A stretch of DNA of 64,000 nt from NCBI GenBank assembly GCA_905178155.1, contig CAJINV010000012.1:181271-245270 (forward strand), given 5' to 3'. This DNA is from Amoebophrya sp. A120 (taxonomy: Eukaryota; Sar; Dinophyceae; Syndiniales; Amoebophryaceae). The position numbers and the translations under genes are program-made. This document shows positions 20,855 through 32,524 of this stretch, piece after piece (position 1 is the first letter of the stretch; every line of letters starts with the position of its first letter). The notes under the pieces were generated by a model. That model had not been told where the DNA came from, made no database searches, and worked only from the letters and a program-made list of their open reading frames with translations.

Positions 20855-21731
20855 ATTACGAGTTGACCAGTCGTGTAGCGGAGATTTAGGTTTTAGCATT
20901 TAGGAAGCGGATAGCCACCGGAGATTTTGGCGCGGGTGGGAGCAGCAAGTTCTGGACGCGGCAAACCGGGATTACTTCGACCCGAACCTCGACGCTCAAC
21001 GGAGCCTGGAGCCTCGGGCTACCAACGTCCTGGACTGGATGCAGCGCCGCCGCTTCTTGCTTATTCTTTTTGTTTTTAGCATGCTGAACTAGCTAAACCT
21101 GCAGGCGCATTAGCTAGCTAAATTACGTACTACTAGCTACTAACTGACCCGAAATGTAAGTAATTTTAGCACGGAACTAAGGGAGTGCGATAGATTCTTT
21201 CTCACGTGTCCGGGCACCGTCGACCAGTGGTTTCCGCGGCGCAATATGGAGGGTATACGGAGGAGTTCTGGCCTTGTTGCACCATCTAGGAACGCCAGGG
21301 CCGGTGACTAAACATTGCGGAAGAGTCGCATCATTAGGCCGCGCATGACAGATTTGGTGACAAATATAGGCATTGCGTAGGATGCAAATCTGCCCGAATA
21401 AGGCGAATTCTGAGACGTCGGCGCAGAGAGTGATAGTGCAGCCCTTGTGCGTACAATATGACCAGCCTAGGATCAATCTCGGTCGAAATCAGGTCGGTCG
21501 CAGGTACCTGAGGAAGTTGCATTGCGAAAATAAACACACTTCGAGCATTACCAGTGTCAGGACCCTAAAGATTCCGCTATTACGTCGTAAATAAGCACAT
21601 TCTGCATATCCGTTTGCAGCAGCACATCAAAACTGATAGTGGCCCCACCACTACACTTGACTACTTTACCGCTAGCAGTGTAAAGTCCGAAAGGCAATAA
21701 GTTTGGGCAGAAATGGCGCAACATACAGCAA

Positions 21732-22834
21732 GTGGCGCACGGCCAGGAGCAAATAGATACCGAAGACGAAGGAATTGCAAGACTTGCAGAAGCACTAGGC
21801 GAGCAATTTCGGGTGCGGAGGTTGTCGGAGGTGTCCCACGACATGTCTGTTGTGCCGTGGAATCACCCCGAGGGCGACGAGACCCAGGATGGCGACAACG
21901 TGTATCCTATCCAAGTGAAAACATCGAAATCTACGGACTTTGGCGCGTGGATGCGAAAAGTAAAGTTCGAAACTCAAAAGCATGCCTCTTCGTGGCACGG
22001 TGGCGCGGTTATCGGCGTGCATAAAGATCGAGACGACTACCTTCTGGTCGAAGTGCATCAGCACGAAAACTGGGAGCCGATCAGCCTCGGCGACGATCAG
22101 TGGTGGTATTCGCCTACCGCTCTCCGCACCAAGATCCAGCAGCTCTGGGTAGCGGGAGGCCTGCAACTGGAACCTTTTGCCGACCGTCTGGCCAGCCATA
22201 AAAGCCAACTGGTGGAGCTGCGTATGCGGCAAAAATTCCGCAAAAACCTGAAGCGCGCCAGGTGGGAGCTGGACTTGCCGGAGCACGAGTTTACTAGTAT
22301 TGACGCGCGGATGACAAACGAGGACACCGGTACTGTTTTTGCTGTTCAGGAGAAGACGACGAAGCAGCGCCGGGTGCGCGGAAAGTGCCATGGTTATTTT
22401 GTCGACCTCCGGCGGTATTTTCTAACTAGTTTTTTGAAGTTGTCATGCTAAGTTCTACCCTAAAAGCAAGTCGAAAATGATATTTGCAGCACACCATTAG
22501 AACCCGATTTAGCTGTGTGGACTAGCAAACGCCTGAATCTATTGCCCTGGCAGCGCAATAGTAGTCGCAATCTTTTTTCTTATTTGGGCGCGATAGTTTC
22601 TGCGAATCTGCACTGGCCTAGAGCGCTACAGTGCAAATATAAAACCAACCTAATCAAAATGCCTACAGGTCAAATGGCGACGGCTACACTGACATTGATG
22701 TAGTGGCGATGCACCTAAGAATGGAAGACGACCAGCGAAAAAGCCTGGCCGGGACCTTCGTCGTCCCTATCACGGAACTTCGCAAGCGGGGCCATGCGCC
22801 AATACCAGGCAAAAGGTACTGGCATTCTCCATAG
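21732..22834 (+). CDS. Element gene 1: possible PD-(D/E)XK nuclease-like protein, two or more exons
   Basis: Exon 1 begins at Met 21732 and stays open to 22451. It shows LAEALGE, then HDMSVVPW, then YPIQVKTSK and GAVIGVHKDRDDYLLV, the order of E, D and QxK expected for Mrr/Holliday-resolvase-like restriction folds. A second open stretch, about 22657-22834 after a possible CAG acceptor, reads DGYTDIDVVAMHL and GTFVVPITELRKRG, which resembles a second lobe of such a fold. A further open stretch (22987-23253) may be its end. If correct this could be the DNA-cutting enzyme of the element. Splicing is unresolved; the fold call is by motif only. Confidence 0.5.
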
Positions 22835-23728
22835 CGCGTCTACCTTTGTACTAGAGTACGGAAATTTTGTGCATGCATACGTCGGCTCTAATTTCATAAA
22901 CAAAAACACGCACTTGCGATACCACACAGCATAGACGGTTCTAACAGTAGGAGCAAACTACTTTGTAAACAAAGTATAGCCTGGCGGTGCTACAGAATAA
23001 GTCACAGCGCCAGCATGTTCGGGACCTGGATCGAAATATTTTCGAGCGAAATTTGCCAAATATCGAGCAGCAAGCACCCTCGCACATTGATTCTCCAAAA
23101 TATAAAACTTTGAAAACCAACAGGAATAGATGGAGACCGACAGTCAGTATTCCGAGCGCTGACTTAACGGATCCGCGGTGGCAGCGCAGCAGTTCTTGGC
23201 TACTGCCGTACTACTTTGACGGAACGCAACCCACCCTGACGGGAATCAACTAAATGGAGACGCTTTTCACAGGTGAGGAATGCATCCCTTTCCACGCCTT
23301 TGATAATCGAGCTGGGATTTTATTTTCCTCCGCACGGCTCAAATGTAATAGCTCCACGCACGCGTCAGCTCTAGTGTCAAGCTGAACTATTTGACTTCAA
23401 CGCTTATTTCGGGAGAACTTGCTGTAGCGATACGACGATGATTTCTAACACGGAACGAGTCTCCGACTGGTTGAACGGGGATACAGTTTTCTGGGTTGTT
23501 ACAAAAAAAAATCAAGACCATATACAAAAGTAGATCGCTCGAAGATTTACGTTTGTTAATTTTCATATCTGTTCTGCGAACGTACGCACATCACTTGTTT
23601 CAGAGGCGAAGCTCAAATATATTGCATACGAAGTAACAACAAAAAGTGGGAATCTGTAACGCGCGACAACATGTAAAAGCATTCAGCAAATGGAAGCTCT
23701 AAGCTTGAAAATGTGCATGGCAATCATC

Positions 23729-26135
23729 TTACACCGGAGTCATCTCGACGTCATCACTTTTGGAGTGCAGGGACACCTTGTTCACGACTATTGTGTTGTC
23801 TTGTTTGTTGCAATGATGCGCCAACTTTGCCAGCGGAACAAACTTCTTGTTGATTAATTTCAGCTGGTCCTGTTTTCCGTAGATCGTCGCGGAGGGGTTG
23901 GTGATGTCGTTCGGAATGACGTCGCAGATTGGGCTGTACTTCATGTGCAGCTGCTTGCTCTTGTTGTCCGTTTTGTTTTGTCGCTGCAAAACGCTACCGA
24001 TCAGTTTGGAGCAAGCACTGCAGCAGAGGTCCCATTTCTCTTCGTGCAGGACCCGACCCAAATCCGTCCTGCTAGCCGCGCCGGGGATTTGTGATGACGA
24101 GGCACCACCCTCACCCATCCGCGTCCTCACACTGTATGCCAGTTTTCCAATGCTTGTCGGCTTGTTTTTCGTCCAATCGGTCGAGTCGATCACGGCGTCG
24201 TCCCACTCGTGCGGCTGCTCCTCGGCGTATTCCACCTTCAACAAGTGGCAAAGAATAGCGCGCTTCAGGGTGTCGTTGCCGGGCAAAACCGACTCGCTCA
24301 GCATCCGCCACCGGTCTCCGCCAAGAACAAATAGTCCGGCATTAGTCTGTTCCCGAGTAAGACCCGAAACCCAATCAGCAGCATCTTCGGCGACGTCGGC
24401 AAAGGTAGGAGAAACATCGAGCACAAAGCCGCGCTCGGAGGTGCACCAGGACTTTTGTTTGTGTGCTTCAAACTGGAGCGCCAACTGCGCAAAAAAACCG
24501 CACTTCATCTCCGGGATTGTGTCGCCGTCCATGCACCACTCCTGGCGATCCTCGTCAAACACCATCTCCCAGCCGACGCACAGACCCTCATACACGTCCG
24601 CCAGCAGGCACATGAAGTCGCGGGCGTAGTCGAAGGCGAAAAAAGGGGCCGACTTCATCAGCTCCTTCACCTTGTATTTTTGCATCGCGCAACGACTAAG
24701 CGCCGACCAGAACAGGAAGCACTTCTCACTGCAGAGGAGGGAGACGTAGATAAAGCACTCGAGGGCCGAGAAGTGGTAGTTTGAGGCGGTGCAGTAAATC
24801 TTTTTGCTGTCTTTTGCTGTGTTTTTGCAGTCCTCCAAGACTTGTCTCACCTCCTGGTCCATGCTCTCCTCCGCTTCGTCCAAAATGTCCTCTGTCGCCC
24901 ACTTGAGGGGGCCGACACTTTCGGCACGCTTGCAACTCGGCAGTCCCTCCGCAGCAGCTTGTTTCTCTGCTTCGTCGAGCGACCTCGCGGCCTCCGCTAT
25001 TGCGATTGCTTTTTTGGGTTGTGCTAGTAGCTGCTGGGTGGAAGAGAAGAAGGAAGTCAGGTCGCCGTCAACGTCACTGGTGTTTTGTATTTGGGTTCCC
25101 CATTTAATTCTCGCGTAGCACATCTTCATCTGCGTGGTGAGGGTTTTTAGTTCCTTGCGTTTTTCCATCATCCACGTGATGACCCTCCAATGGGCTTCAT
25201 TTTCGTAATCACTACCCACGGTGATGAAGATGCGCGCTAAATACTTTTTTAGAGCCTCTTCGTGACCGTTGGCGAGCAGCTGCCCGAGCCCGATCTCGAG
25301 CACGCTTGGCTGCGTCTTCCTGGCGCGAGAAACTGAAAGCCGGCGGATGATGTAGGGGGGGAATTCTATGCACTTCCGCCCCATCAGGCTGAAGAACATA
25401 TTCGCCGTGGGATCGTACAATTGGAAAAGAGCATGTCGCGCCAGCAGTTGCAGGTAGGCCAGCGTGTGCGTGACTGTTTGATTTGTTCTGCAGCTGCGCG
25501 CTGCTGCTCTTGCACATTTTCCGCAGATGTCATGCTCCTTGGACCGGATGGAGAACTGGAATTCATACTGCGAAGAAGCTACTTGTGGAAGGTCAGTCAA
25601 ATCGTTTTGGTGTTTGGTAAGATCTTCCCCTGCTTTCACTTGGGAGGCTTTGAGGATCAACTTGGCGCACGTCGTCAGCGGCGCCGCCATCCGCAAGTGA
25701 TGCTCCGGAATGTCAGACTGTTCGTCGATCTGCGCCAGCAGTCCGTCTATTCCCGCGAACAGCTGCTCGCGGTCTTGTGTATCATTATCAGGAGCAGGCA
25801 CTTTTTCTAGTCTTGCCATCTCGTCTTCATCTTCGGATTCGTTTTCGCTATCCGGCTCCAAATCCTTGTTGCGCTGGTCGATGTTGACCCGGGCAATTCT
25901 AGCCTCTTGCTTTGGCTTTATTTTTTTCCCCTCCTCCGGCTTCAGCAAGTTCTCCACCTGTTTGTCCCGCTTTTTTTGATCTTCTTCTGCCGAAACCGGC
26001 ACGGCGAAGGCGAGCAGGTTCCGGGCGATGGTCAAAACGCAGCGGAAGCGATGTCTGAACTCCACAAAGTATTTGCTCCCATGGGAGACGCGGCTAAGCC
26101 GGCTGGTCTTCAGCGCTTTGACCGTTATCCCTGAT
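23729..26135 (-). CDS. Element gene 2: 778+ residue protein, family unknown
   Basis: The longest uninterrupted frame in the window. It opens at a possible CAG acceptor at 26135 and includes GSKYFVEFRHRFRCVL, followed by Met 26065. An early Lys/Glu-rich segment leads to an acidic run (NESEDEDE), then mostly helical sequence with many Cys and Trp. Scattered Cys pairs (CGKC, CCSAC) could bind zinc. No intron is needed. It shares strand with element gene 3 and may be its 3' continuation. I do not recognise the family; as the largest protein of the element it is the first candidate for a replication or transposition factor, but that is inference from size only. Confidence 0.5.
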
Positions 26136-26283
26136 TTGATTTCTGTATCAATTCATGATGAAAAATGCTCAAAATATGCATTGCAAATGCTTGAGAGAGC
26201 CGCTACATGGATGTGCGCCAACAACATTCAACACAAGTTGCGCGCCGCACTATTTCACTTCAGGTTTTCCAAAATAAAACACT

Positions 26284-26398
26284 TCAATTTTATTCACCAT
26301 GGTGTGGTCAACATTTTTTGAAATAGCCTTCAGTTTTCTTTAGGACGACAGGGGTTATTCCAAAAGAAGTTGACCACACCGTGGGGATAGAAATTGAA
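26284..26398. repeat. Inverted repeat between element genes 2 and 3
   Basis: Arms 26284-26312 and 26369-26398 share ggtgtggtcaac and ttcaattt in inverted order. It lies in the gap between two minus-strand genes and may be an intronic element or a folded 3' region. Confidence 0.5.
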
Positions 26399-26500
26399 TT
26401 TTTGCTCTTTTATAATTGCACCATGAGTGCTTGAAAAGATGCACGCTTTTCTGTCGAGGCTCGCGTCGAGTACTCTGTCGGATGGGCTCGCTTGAGTACT

Positions 26501-26570
26501 CGTTCTTCCTGTGTCCCTTACCGATCACCACCTGAGTCGGTCGATTGCGTTAAGGGACACAGGACGAACG
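26501..26570. repeat. 20-bp stem hairpin
   Basis: Arm cgttcttcctgtgtccctta (26501-26520) pairs with 26551-26570 at 19 of 20 positions around a 30-base loop. It is a candidate structured RNA or protein-binding site within the element. Confidence 0.5.
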
Positions 26571-26655
26571 TCCACTACGGCGAACAGGTACATGACACAA
26601 GATTTTGGAGTTTCCCACTTGAGCCAGTTGATCCTAAAAATCGTAAGTCAGAAGT

Positions 26656-28140
26656 TTATTGAAGTCTTATTATCAAAGTTAAAAAATGAAAAGTACTTTT
26701 CTTCAGCCCGTCGCGCACACTCAGGCCTTGTTGTCCACACTCCCGCATTACTTCCAAGTGGTGCGGCAAGTTACTGATGTTATCCTCGGCTATTTTTTCT
26801 GCTTCTTCCCGGGCCTCTTCGAACAGGCCGACGCTCTGCCCTGTTCCCATGGGTCCCCTGGCGAACCGCAACAGCCACGCGAGCAGCCTGTCCAGTATTG
26901 TTGCTTTGTTCTCGTTGTTTGTACAACGATGACAATGCGGCAGCTCGGAGTAGCAGATGAGATGATGCTCCATAGCCCGGCAAGCCCTCTGCTCGCTAAA
27001 GTGCTGGTCTGCTCTCAGTATTAGTATTGGAGAAGACCCGTCGGCTCGTAGTATCTGCTCCGAATTTTCCACCACAAGCCAGTTTTTGAAAGCAGGTCCC
27101 AGGATGCCGGTTAACGACTGGAACAAGAAGTCGATGCTGCGTTTAGCTTTCTCATGCTTTCCTTTTGCATGCCTCGGCGTCTTGAAGACCGGCCACATGA
27201 CGATCTTTTGTAGGTAACTGACTCCATTCCAAAACATGCAGGAAGCCTGAAGTTGTGTTGATTGTGCATAAACATGTTATTGCAAAGACTGCAAACACAG
27301 GACAACTCGAAAAACATTAGTACGCGGGGAATTTGCCACGCAAAGAAAAGAGAAATCAATCGGGTAGAGCTTCGCACTTTCAATTGATACGCTCACGGCC
27401 CGGACCGCGTGCCTGGCTTTTGTCGAATCATCAAAGCCGACCGCAATTGTGAGTGCATGGCACGTGGGTGGTACTAGGTCGTACGAAGAAGCACCGTATC
27501 CACAGTATTGCCATCGTTATGTAGCTCCAGACGGCGACCTGTTTATGCATATTGGTCACTTCATTTGAAACCATTGAAATTGCACACAAGCATGACAAAT
27601 TAGGAAAAGTCAAGGACTGCATGACAGAAGTGCTATCAGTGCCCGCTGCTGATAGATAGACGAATCCGCGTGGTCCCCCACCGACTTCCGGATTGCTTTG
27701 GTAGCTTTTTGCACGTTTTGCATCACCATTTCGGTGGTCAGTCCGCTTATGTGCTTGATTTCGGTTTCGAAGGCCTCTTTGAACTTGCTTTGCAGCCCTG
27801 CGCGCAAAGTGTAGGCCTGGTTATTAGTTTGCAAGCGTTGCTGCATTTCTGCGACATTATTCTCACACGCAAAGCTCATGAAGTGGAGTGCTCATCAGAA
27901 GACGCGCCAGAAGGCTACTGGAATGCGCGGCCATTATGTATACGATGCCAAGATGCATGACAAACTTGGTTACGAGAAAAGCTATTTAGCCTGATGCCAC
28001 AAGCTCTGGCTGCTTGCTGGACCCGGTCTGCACGTCCAAAAGCATGCTCTGAAACGCTTCGGGGGATGTAGCTTCTTTTCCATCTGCGACGATTGCCGCG
28101 CGGACACTATTGCAAAATCCGTGCGCATTATTTCCGGAAT
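26656..28140 (-). CDS. Element gene 3: multi-exon protein, family unknown
   Basis: Likely exons: about 28140-28000 (…AAIVADGKEATSPEAFQSML), 27879-27620 (…ETEIKHISGLTTEMVMQNV), about 27460-27350 (TIAVGFDDSTKARHAVRAV) and 27237-26656 (…ILDRLLAWLLRFARG, with a Cys/His cluster CYSELPHCHRC). Introns between them contain gcatgacaaa words like those of introners. The plus strand of 28000-28140 is also open, so the first exon is uncertain. Function unknown. Confidence 0.5.
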
Positions 28141-28290
28141 ATTTCCACTGGATTATGGCTGTTTAAATCACGACAAAGGTGCTGATAGTAATCAAAGTAC
28201 TGCATTTGTAGTTTTGCATTGCACAAATTAGCATGACAATAATTCGAAAAGTTATCCTACTGCCTTTGTCTAGCAATTTTCAGCCATAAT

Positions 28291-29060
28291 CTGCTTCGAG
28301 CTGACGAGGAGTTTGCAGCTGTACACCCCATTTTGGAAGAGAAATCGCTGCCGCACCATTACCGAAAGATGGGCGAGACCTGCCGCGATATCCTTTTGGT
28401 GCCGGAGAAGGTTCTACTGCTGCGAGGAGAAGAAGCTGCGACGCGGCATCATGCGTTGATCTAAATGCACTGGCGCAACGTGTTCTTCATCATACCATCT
28501 ACCTCAACTACATCGTGCTCACTGGTCACGAAAACGAACGACGTAGTTTTACCGTTCTCCTTTTGGCGGCTCCGAGAGCGATAACCTTTGCCATGGCTCT
28601 CTTCAGACCAACAGCTCTCCCTCGCGATCACTCAAAGACATCAGCAACACGGATGCCGGAAGACGATTTTGCTACACTTGGTCACGACAGCAGCATACTT
28701 CGAAGCGATACAATGAACACATGGCTAGGACTGCAGCGGCCATCTACATCTTGGACGCATTTCGAGCTTTCTGGTATATGTTTTCTAAATCCCTTGACTC
28801 CCAGTGAAATTTGTACAAAGTCTTGCCAATTCGAAACAAGTCTCGGTATCAAATTATCTCTCACTCCAATTTCTTCCATCTCTTGTTCAAAATTTAAGAT
28901 GTTCGAGAGCTTCAATGTCGACCATGTCGACTTCATCGGGTTGTATAGTGTCGCAAAGTTCTCCTATCTAAAGGAGAACGAGAGTGCAGCTGGCAGATAT
29001 CAGTTTCGAAATGCTATTGGAAATAGTAATACGAAACAAAAAAATATAATTCCATCGTAG
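28291..29060 (+). CDS. Element gene 4: uncertain plus-strand exons
   Basis: After a TTTTCAG acceptor near 28290 the frame LLRADEEFAAVHPILEEKSL runs to a stop at about 28464 and looks protein-like. A second open frame (28515-29060, 181 residues) follows. The opposite strand (28936-28682) is also open. Family not recognised; the two parts may belong to different genes. Confidence 0.5.
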
Positions 29061-29712
29061 AAATCCTTGCTGTAATTTAAAACTTTTACGTCATAAATTA
29101 TTGTCGTGTAGAAAACATAAGAGTAGAACTATTTTCAAAAATTGTTATACTCCAGGTAAAGCGACATCAAGATTTACTTTCGCGCTCAATCTGAATCACG
29201 ACACGTCAACCAGATTGAATTACATCATCCTCGGCTCGTTCACGGCAGCGCCAGCCTTCCCCTGCGCCTGAGATTAGTTTGAAGGTGGTGATCAAGGAGA
29301 ACACGTCGATACGCACACTACCACCCGACTATCTTAAGAAAATACAACCCTCCGCAGCAGCTCATCCGAAAAAAGGCCTTGCGCATACTTTTGGACCATT
29401 ACAACGCTGCTGAAGTCTCAAAGTTGGCCAGGCAGTACGACATGCAAAACAAATCTCATGCAAGATAGCGGCTGTATTGATTCGAAAGGTGGTAGACAAA
29501 AAAGGGCTCGACACAAACGAGCTGCACCTTGCCGGCAAACAAGTTGGCGCTCGCACCACGGACACTTTCGGCAGCCTCGGCAGCCGGCGGCGGGCGGCGG
29601 CCGCTGCGGGACTGTGAAGTATAAATTTGGAAAAGTTTTATCATCAATCACTTCGAGTGTTCACCATGCACAAGACCGACTCGGCGAACAGCACAACACG
29701 TGGTGTCGACTT

Positions 29713-31190
29713 CTACTCATGCAGCATCAGATAAAACATCATGCAGAAAGGTAGAAAATATACCCGGTCGTTGTTGTTCACACCCGGGGCCGGGGCCTTC
29801 GGCGGGGTCGCGGCGGCCTTCGGGATGACATCCGGCATCGCCACGTCCGCCGGGGCAGCAGCAGCAGCAGCTTTCGGCATGTTCAAGCTCAAGTTCAACA
29901 TTTGCTGCGTCATCTGCTGCATCTGGTTCATCTGGTTCTGCATGACGTCGCTGTTCTGGTTCGCGGCGTTCGCAGCGGCAGCCTGTATTTTCAGTGGAGT
30001 GCTGGCATGTTTGTAATGCTGCAGTTCGAAATTATGCATAGTTGTGTGCAACGTTGAGAAAATTTCTTTCGAAGATTAGTGCGTGACAGTGTGTAAGTCG
30101 CGAGACAATCCAATATCAAGCACGCATATAAAAACTGACGTGTGAATCACAATGTCGCTGCTGACGCATGCAAGTTGGAGTCGCTGCATTACAATGCTCA
30201 ACACGTCACTACCTGGGCGGCGTTCGCCTTCGCCTGCGCCGCGGCCTGTTCGTTCTCGACCTCGATCCGGGCGTTGGTCAAGAAGGTGCAGATGTTCTGG
30301 GCGTTGGGCAGGGTGATGTTGTTGCGCTGCATCTGCCCCAACATCTGATTCGCCGCACGCGTTTCCGTTGGCTGCCTGCGTTGGAGGTCATCGGGCACCT
30401 CATAAGTTAAAGTACACAAATTAATATATGCACTGGCATCTTCTGTTCGATTTTTTTCAAAACTGTAACGCAGCCGCGCATTATTTGTAACCACTAAACC
30501 GGTGTAATGCAAACGCATATGTAAAATAAGCACTTTTTGAAGTATGCTGCTATGAGGAAGTTCTGTAATCTTTGCACCACAGCATCAAAATATAATATAC
30601 ACGGCCGGTCAGACGCAACTCCTCCAGAAAACGCTCCCGGGTATCCTCGGTCAAATTGTCCTGGATCGCGGTACGCTGGTCGTCCAAAATGGCCGCATCA
30701 CCGTTCTCCAGTTCGCAGGCCTTGATGGTGATCCGGATCAGCACTTGAATCAAAAGACGGCGCCAGTCTGAAGATTTTTTGCGGAAAATTATCAAAGCAT
30801 GCGAAGGCAACCACATACTCACTGCATCACCTTACAGCAATCATATTGAAAAAAAGTACCGGCGGGATTGAGGCGGCCTTCATTAAGCACAACGCGATTA
30901 CCACGGTTCGCCTCACGGAAGTTGTTGTAGGTTTGGCAAATATGCATTGCAAAAATAATAGAATAGCACAAATTGCGCGACGTCTTTTTGCATTCCCACA
31001 GCAAGCTATCGCAGTACAAGTATGCAAAGAATAAGCTTGCTCTTCTGCATGACTGCAATTTTGTGCATCAAAATATTTTTGCATTGGGTAAATAAAGGTA
31101 TCTGCGAGGGCTGGTGGTACTTGGGCTGGATGCCCTATTAGATAAGTAATCGCCTCTCTTATCTGGGCCTGAGTGTAAACAATCGCCATG
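29713..31190 (-). CDS. Element gene 5: Gln/Asn/Ala-rich multi-exon protein
   Basis: Starts at Met 31190 (MAIVYTQAQIREAITYLIGH). Following open pieces are TYNNFREANRGNRVVLNEGR (about 30945), then LLIQVLIRITIKACELENGD and LTEDTRERFLEELRL (about 30750-30610), then EVPDDLQRRQPTETRAANQM with a coiled-coil-like Ala/Glu tail (about 30400-30200), then a Q/N/M-rich and Ala/Pro-rich C-terminus (30010-29740). The introns have gcat(t/g)acaa-type words at their edges. It could be a structural or nucleic-acid-binding protein. No known family seen. Confidence 0.5.
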
Positions 31191-32203
31191 GTGGAGGTTT
31201 TGGGTAAAAGTAGTGGCGGCAGAGGGTGCAGTTGTTTCAAGTATAAGTCTTATCTCTCGCTCGAAAACCCTACGGGAATATTTGAAGTCAGAATATTTTG
31301 AAAGGTCCTGTGAAACAAGTATGAGTCAGAAGTTATTTGCCTAAAAAAAAGCCAGACGCTGCCCAACATCACAAAAAAATTTCAACAAACAAAACAGAAG
31401 GCAGTTTGACAGAACGCACGCTCTTTCATCTCGAGATTGTCTTTCATGGTCTGAGATCCAAATTATTTCTTTCGTCACAGCGCTGTAGAGTTTTCATTAC
31501 AAGTTTGCTCCAACAACAACACCAAACTGCGCTGCGAATATCAACCACACACGAGTACTACAATCTTGCTTGACTGGAACACACTTCAAACCATGACGCA
31601 GGGTCTAGGATTTAGAACCTCGGACTCCAGTACTTGAAGTATCGCTTTCTCGCATACGTCGTCTTGTATTTTTCAAAGATAGGTGTTTAGAGTCATAATT
31701 TTGCGTTCTTTTGCATGAATCAGAATGGCTAGAGGAGGGCTGCCAGTAGGTGGGTGTCATAGTCGTTCCTAGATGGTGCAACATGAGCACTCCGGTGCCC
31801 AGTACCGCTCGCAATTGCTTCCGGATCTGGTGCCAGAAAAGAGCTGGACCCTTCGCTTCGGACTATCTGAACTGGCTCCCTTAGCTGCAGGCTAAATTAC
31901 TTACATTTCGGGTTCTAGAATACTTTAGCATCTACCTTTCTAGTTTTACCACGTATTGTTTAAAAATTAAAATGCATATGCATGAAAAGCGCCTGCAAAA
32001 AAAACATTTTTAATCTAGCTATTTCAAATGCATATTCAGAAAAATTCAGAAAAACAACCAGCCGCTGGTGGTGCTGTGCGTCCCCGCTTACCTGTACCTG
32101 CCTCCACTCCACTTACCTGTACCCGTTACCTGTACCTGCGCACTCAGTCCCGTGGACAAACCGACGGCGCAGCTGCAGCATAAAATAATTCTGAATTCGT
32201 TCT

Positions 32204-32249
32204 AGCAAAATTTTAAAATTTTGTCTGTGTCCTTTATTTCAACGTAGTA
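32204..32249. repeat. Right terminal inverted repeat tip of the 11.4-kb element
   Basis: Ends cgtagta, followed directly by the TSD aaccg. That TSD is also the first 5 bp of a 25-bp unit repeated in tandem (32250-32274 and 32275-32299). Confidence 0.5.
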
Positions 32250-32299
32250 AACCGATGCTAAATGCCATTAACAAAACCGATGCTAAATGCCATTAACAA
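32250..32299. repeat. Two tandem 25-bp copies at the element's right flank
   Basis: Two exact head-to-tail copies of a unit starting aaccgatgctaaatgccatt. The first five bases are the TSD of the 11.4-kb element, so the local duplication predates or accompanied the insertion. Confidence 0.5.
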
Positions 32300-32524
32300 A
32301 AACAAGGAGGGGGGTATAGCTTTTTTGCCACTCGCTCAACAATTCAACCTTTATCGGCCAATGTTATTTGGCCGCACTGTAAGTGAAGACGGCCCTAAGA
32401 AAGCGAAAAACAAAATGAAAAATGGCGCTTGCTTAAAGCTATGATCCCTATGCACAAGGCGGATAAGAGGGCTGGCCTCTTCATCCTTGTGCCCATAGTT
32501 TCAACGTGTTGCGCCAATATACTT

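Larger units (their letters stand above)
20809..32249. mobile_element. 11.4-kb TIR mobile element of unknown family, 5-bp TSD aaccg
   Basis: The tips 20809-20854 and 32204-32249 are inverted copies matching at 45 of 46 positions, starting tactacgttgaaataaagga. The flanks are aaccg at 20804-20808 and aaccg at 32250-32254. Further inverted blocks sit at equal distances from the ends: 21148-21169 with 31892-31912 (about 338 bp in) and 21276-21294 with 31764-31782 (467 bp in), so the original TIR was about 485 bp or longer. About five genes lie inside, some with introns. Size, long TIR and short TSD recall Maverick/Polinton-type or other large DNA transposons, but I did not recognise polymerase B, integrase, packaging ATPase or capsid motifs, so the class is open. 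Confidence 0.5.

Noticed and set aside
20809-32249. LTR retrotransposon
   Set aside because: The terminal repeats are inverted, not direct, and no reverse transcriptase or protease motif was seen.
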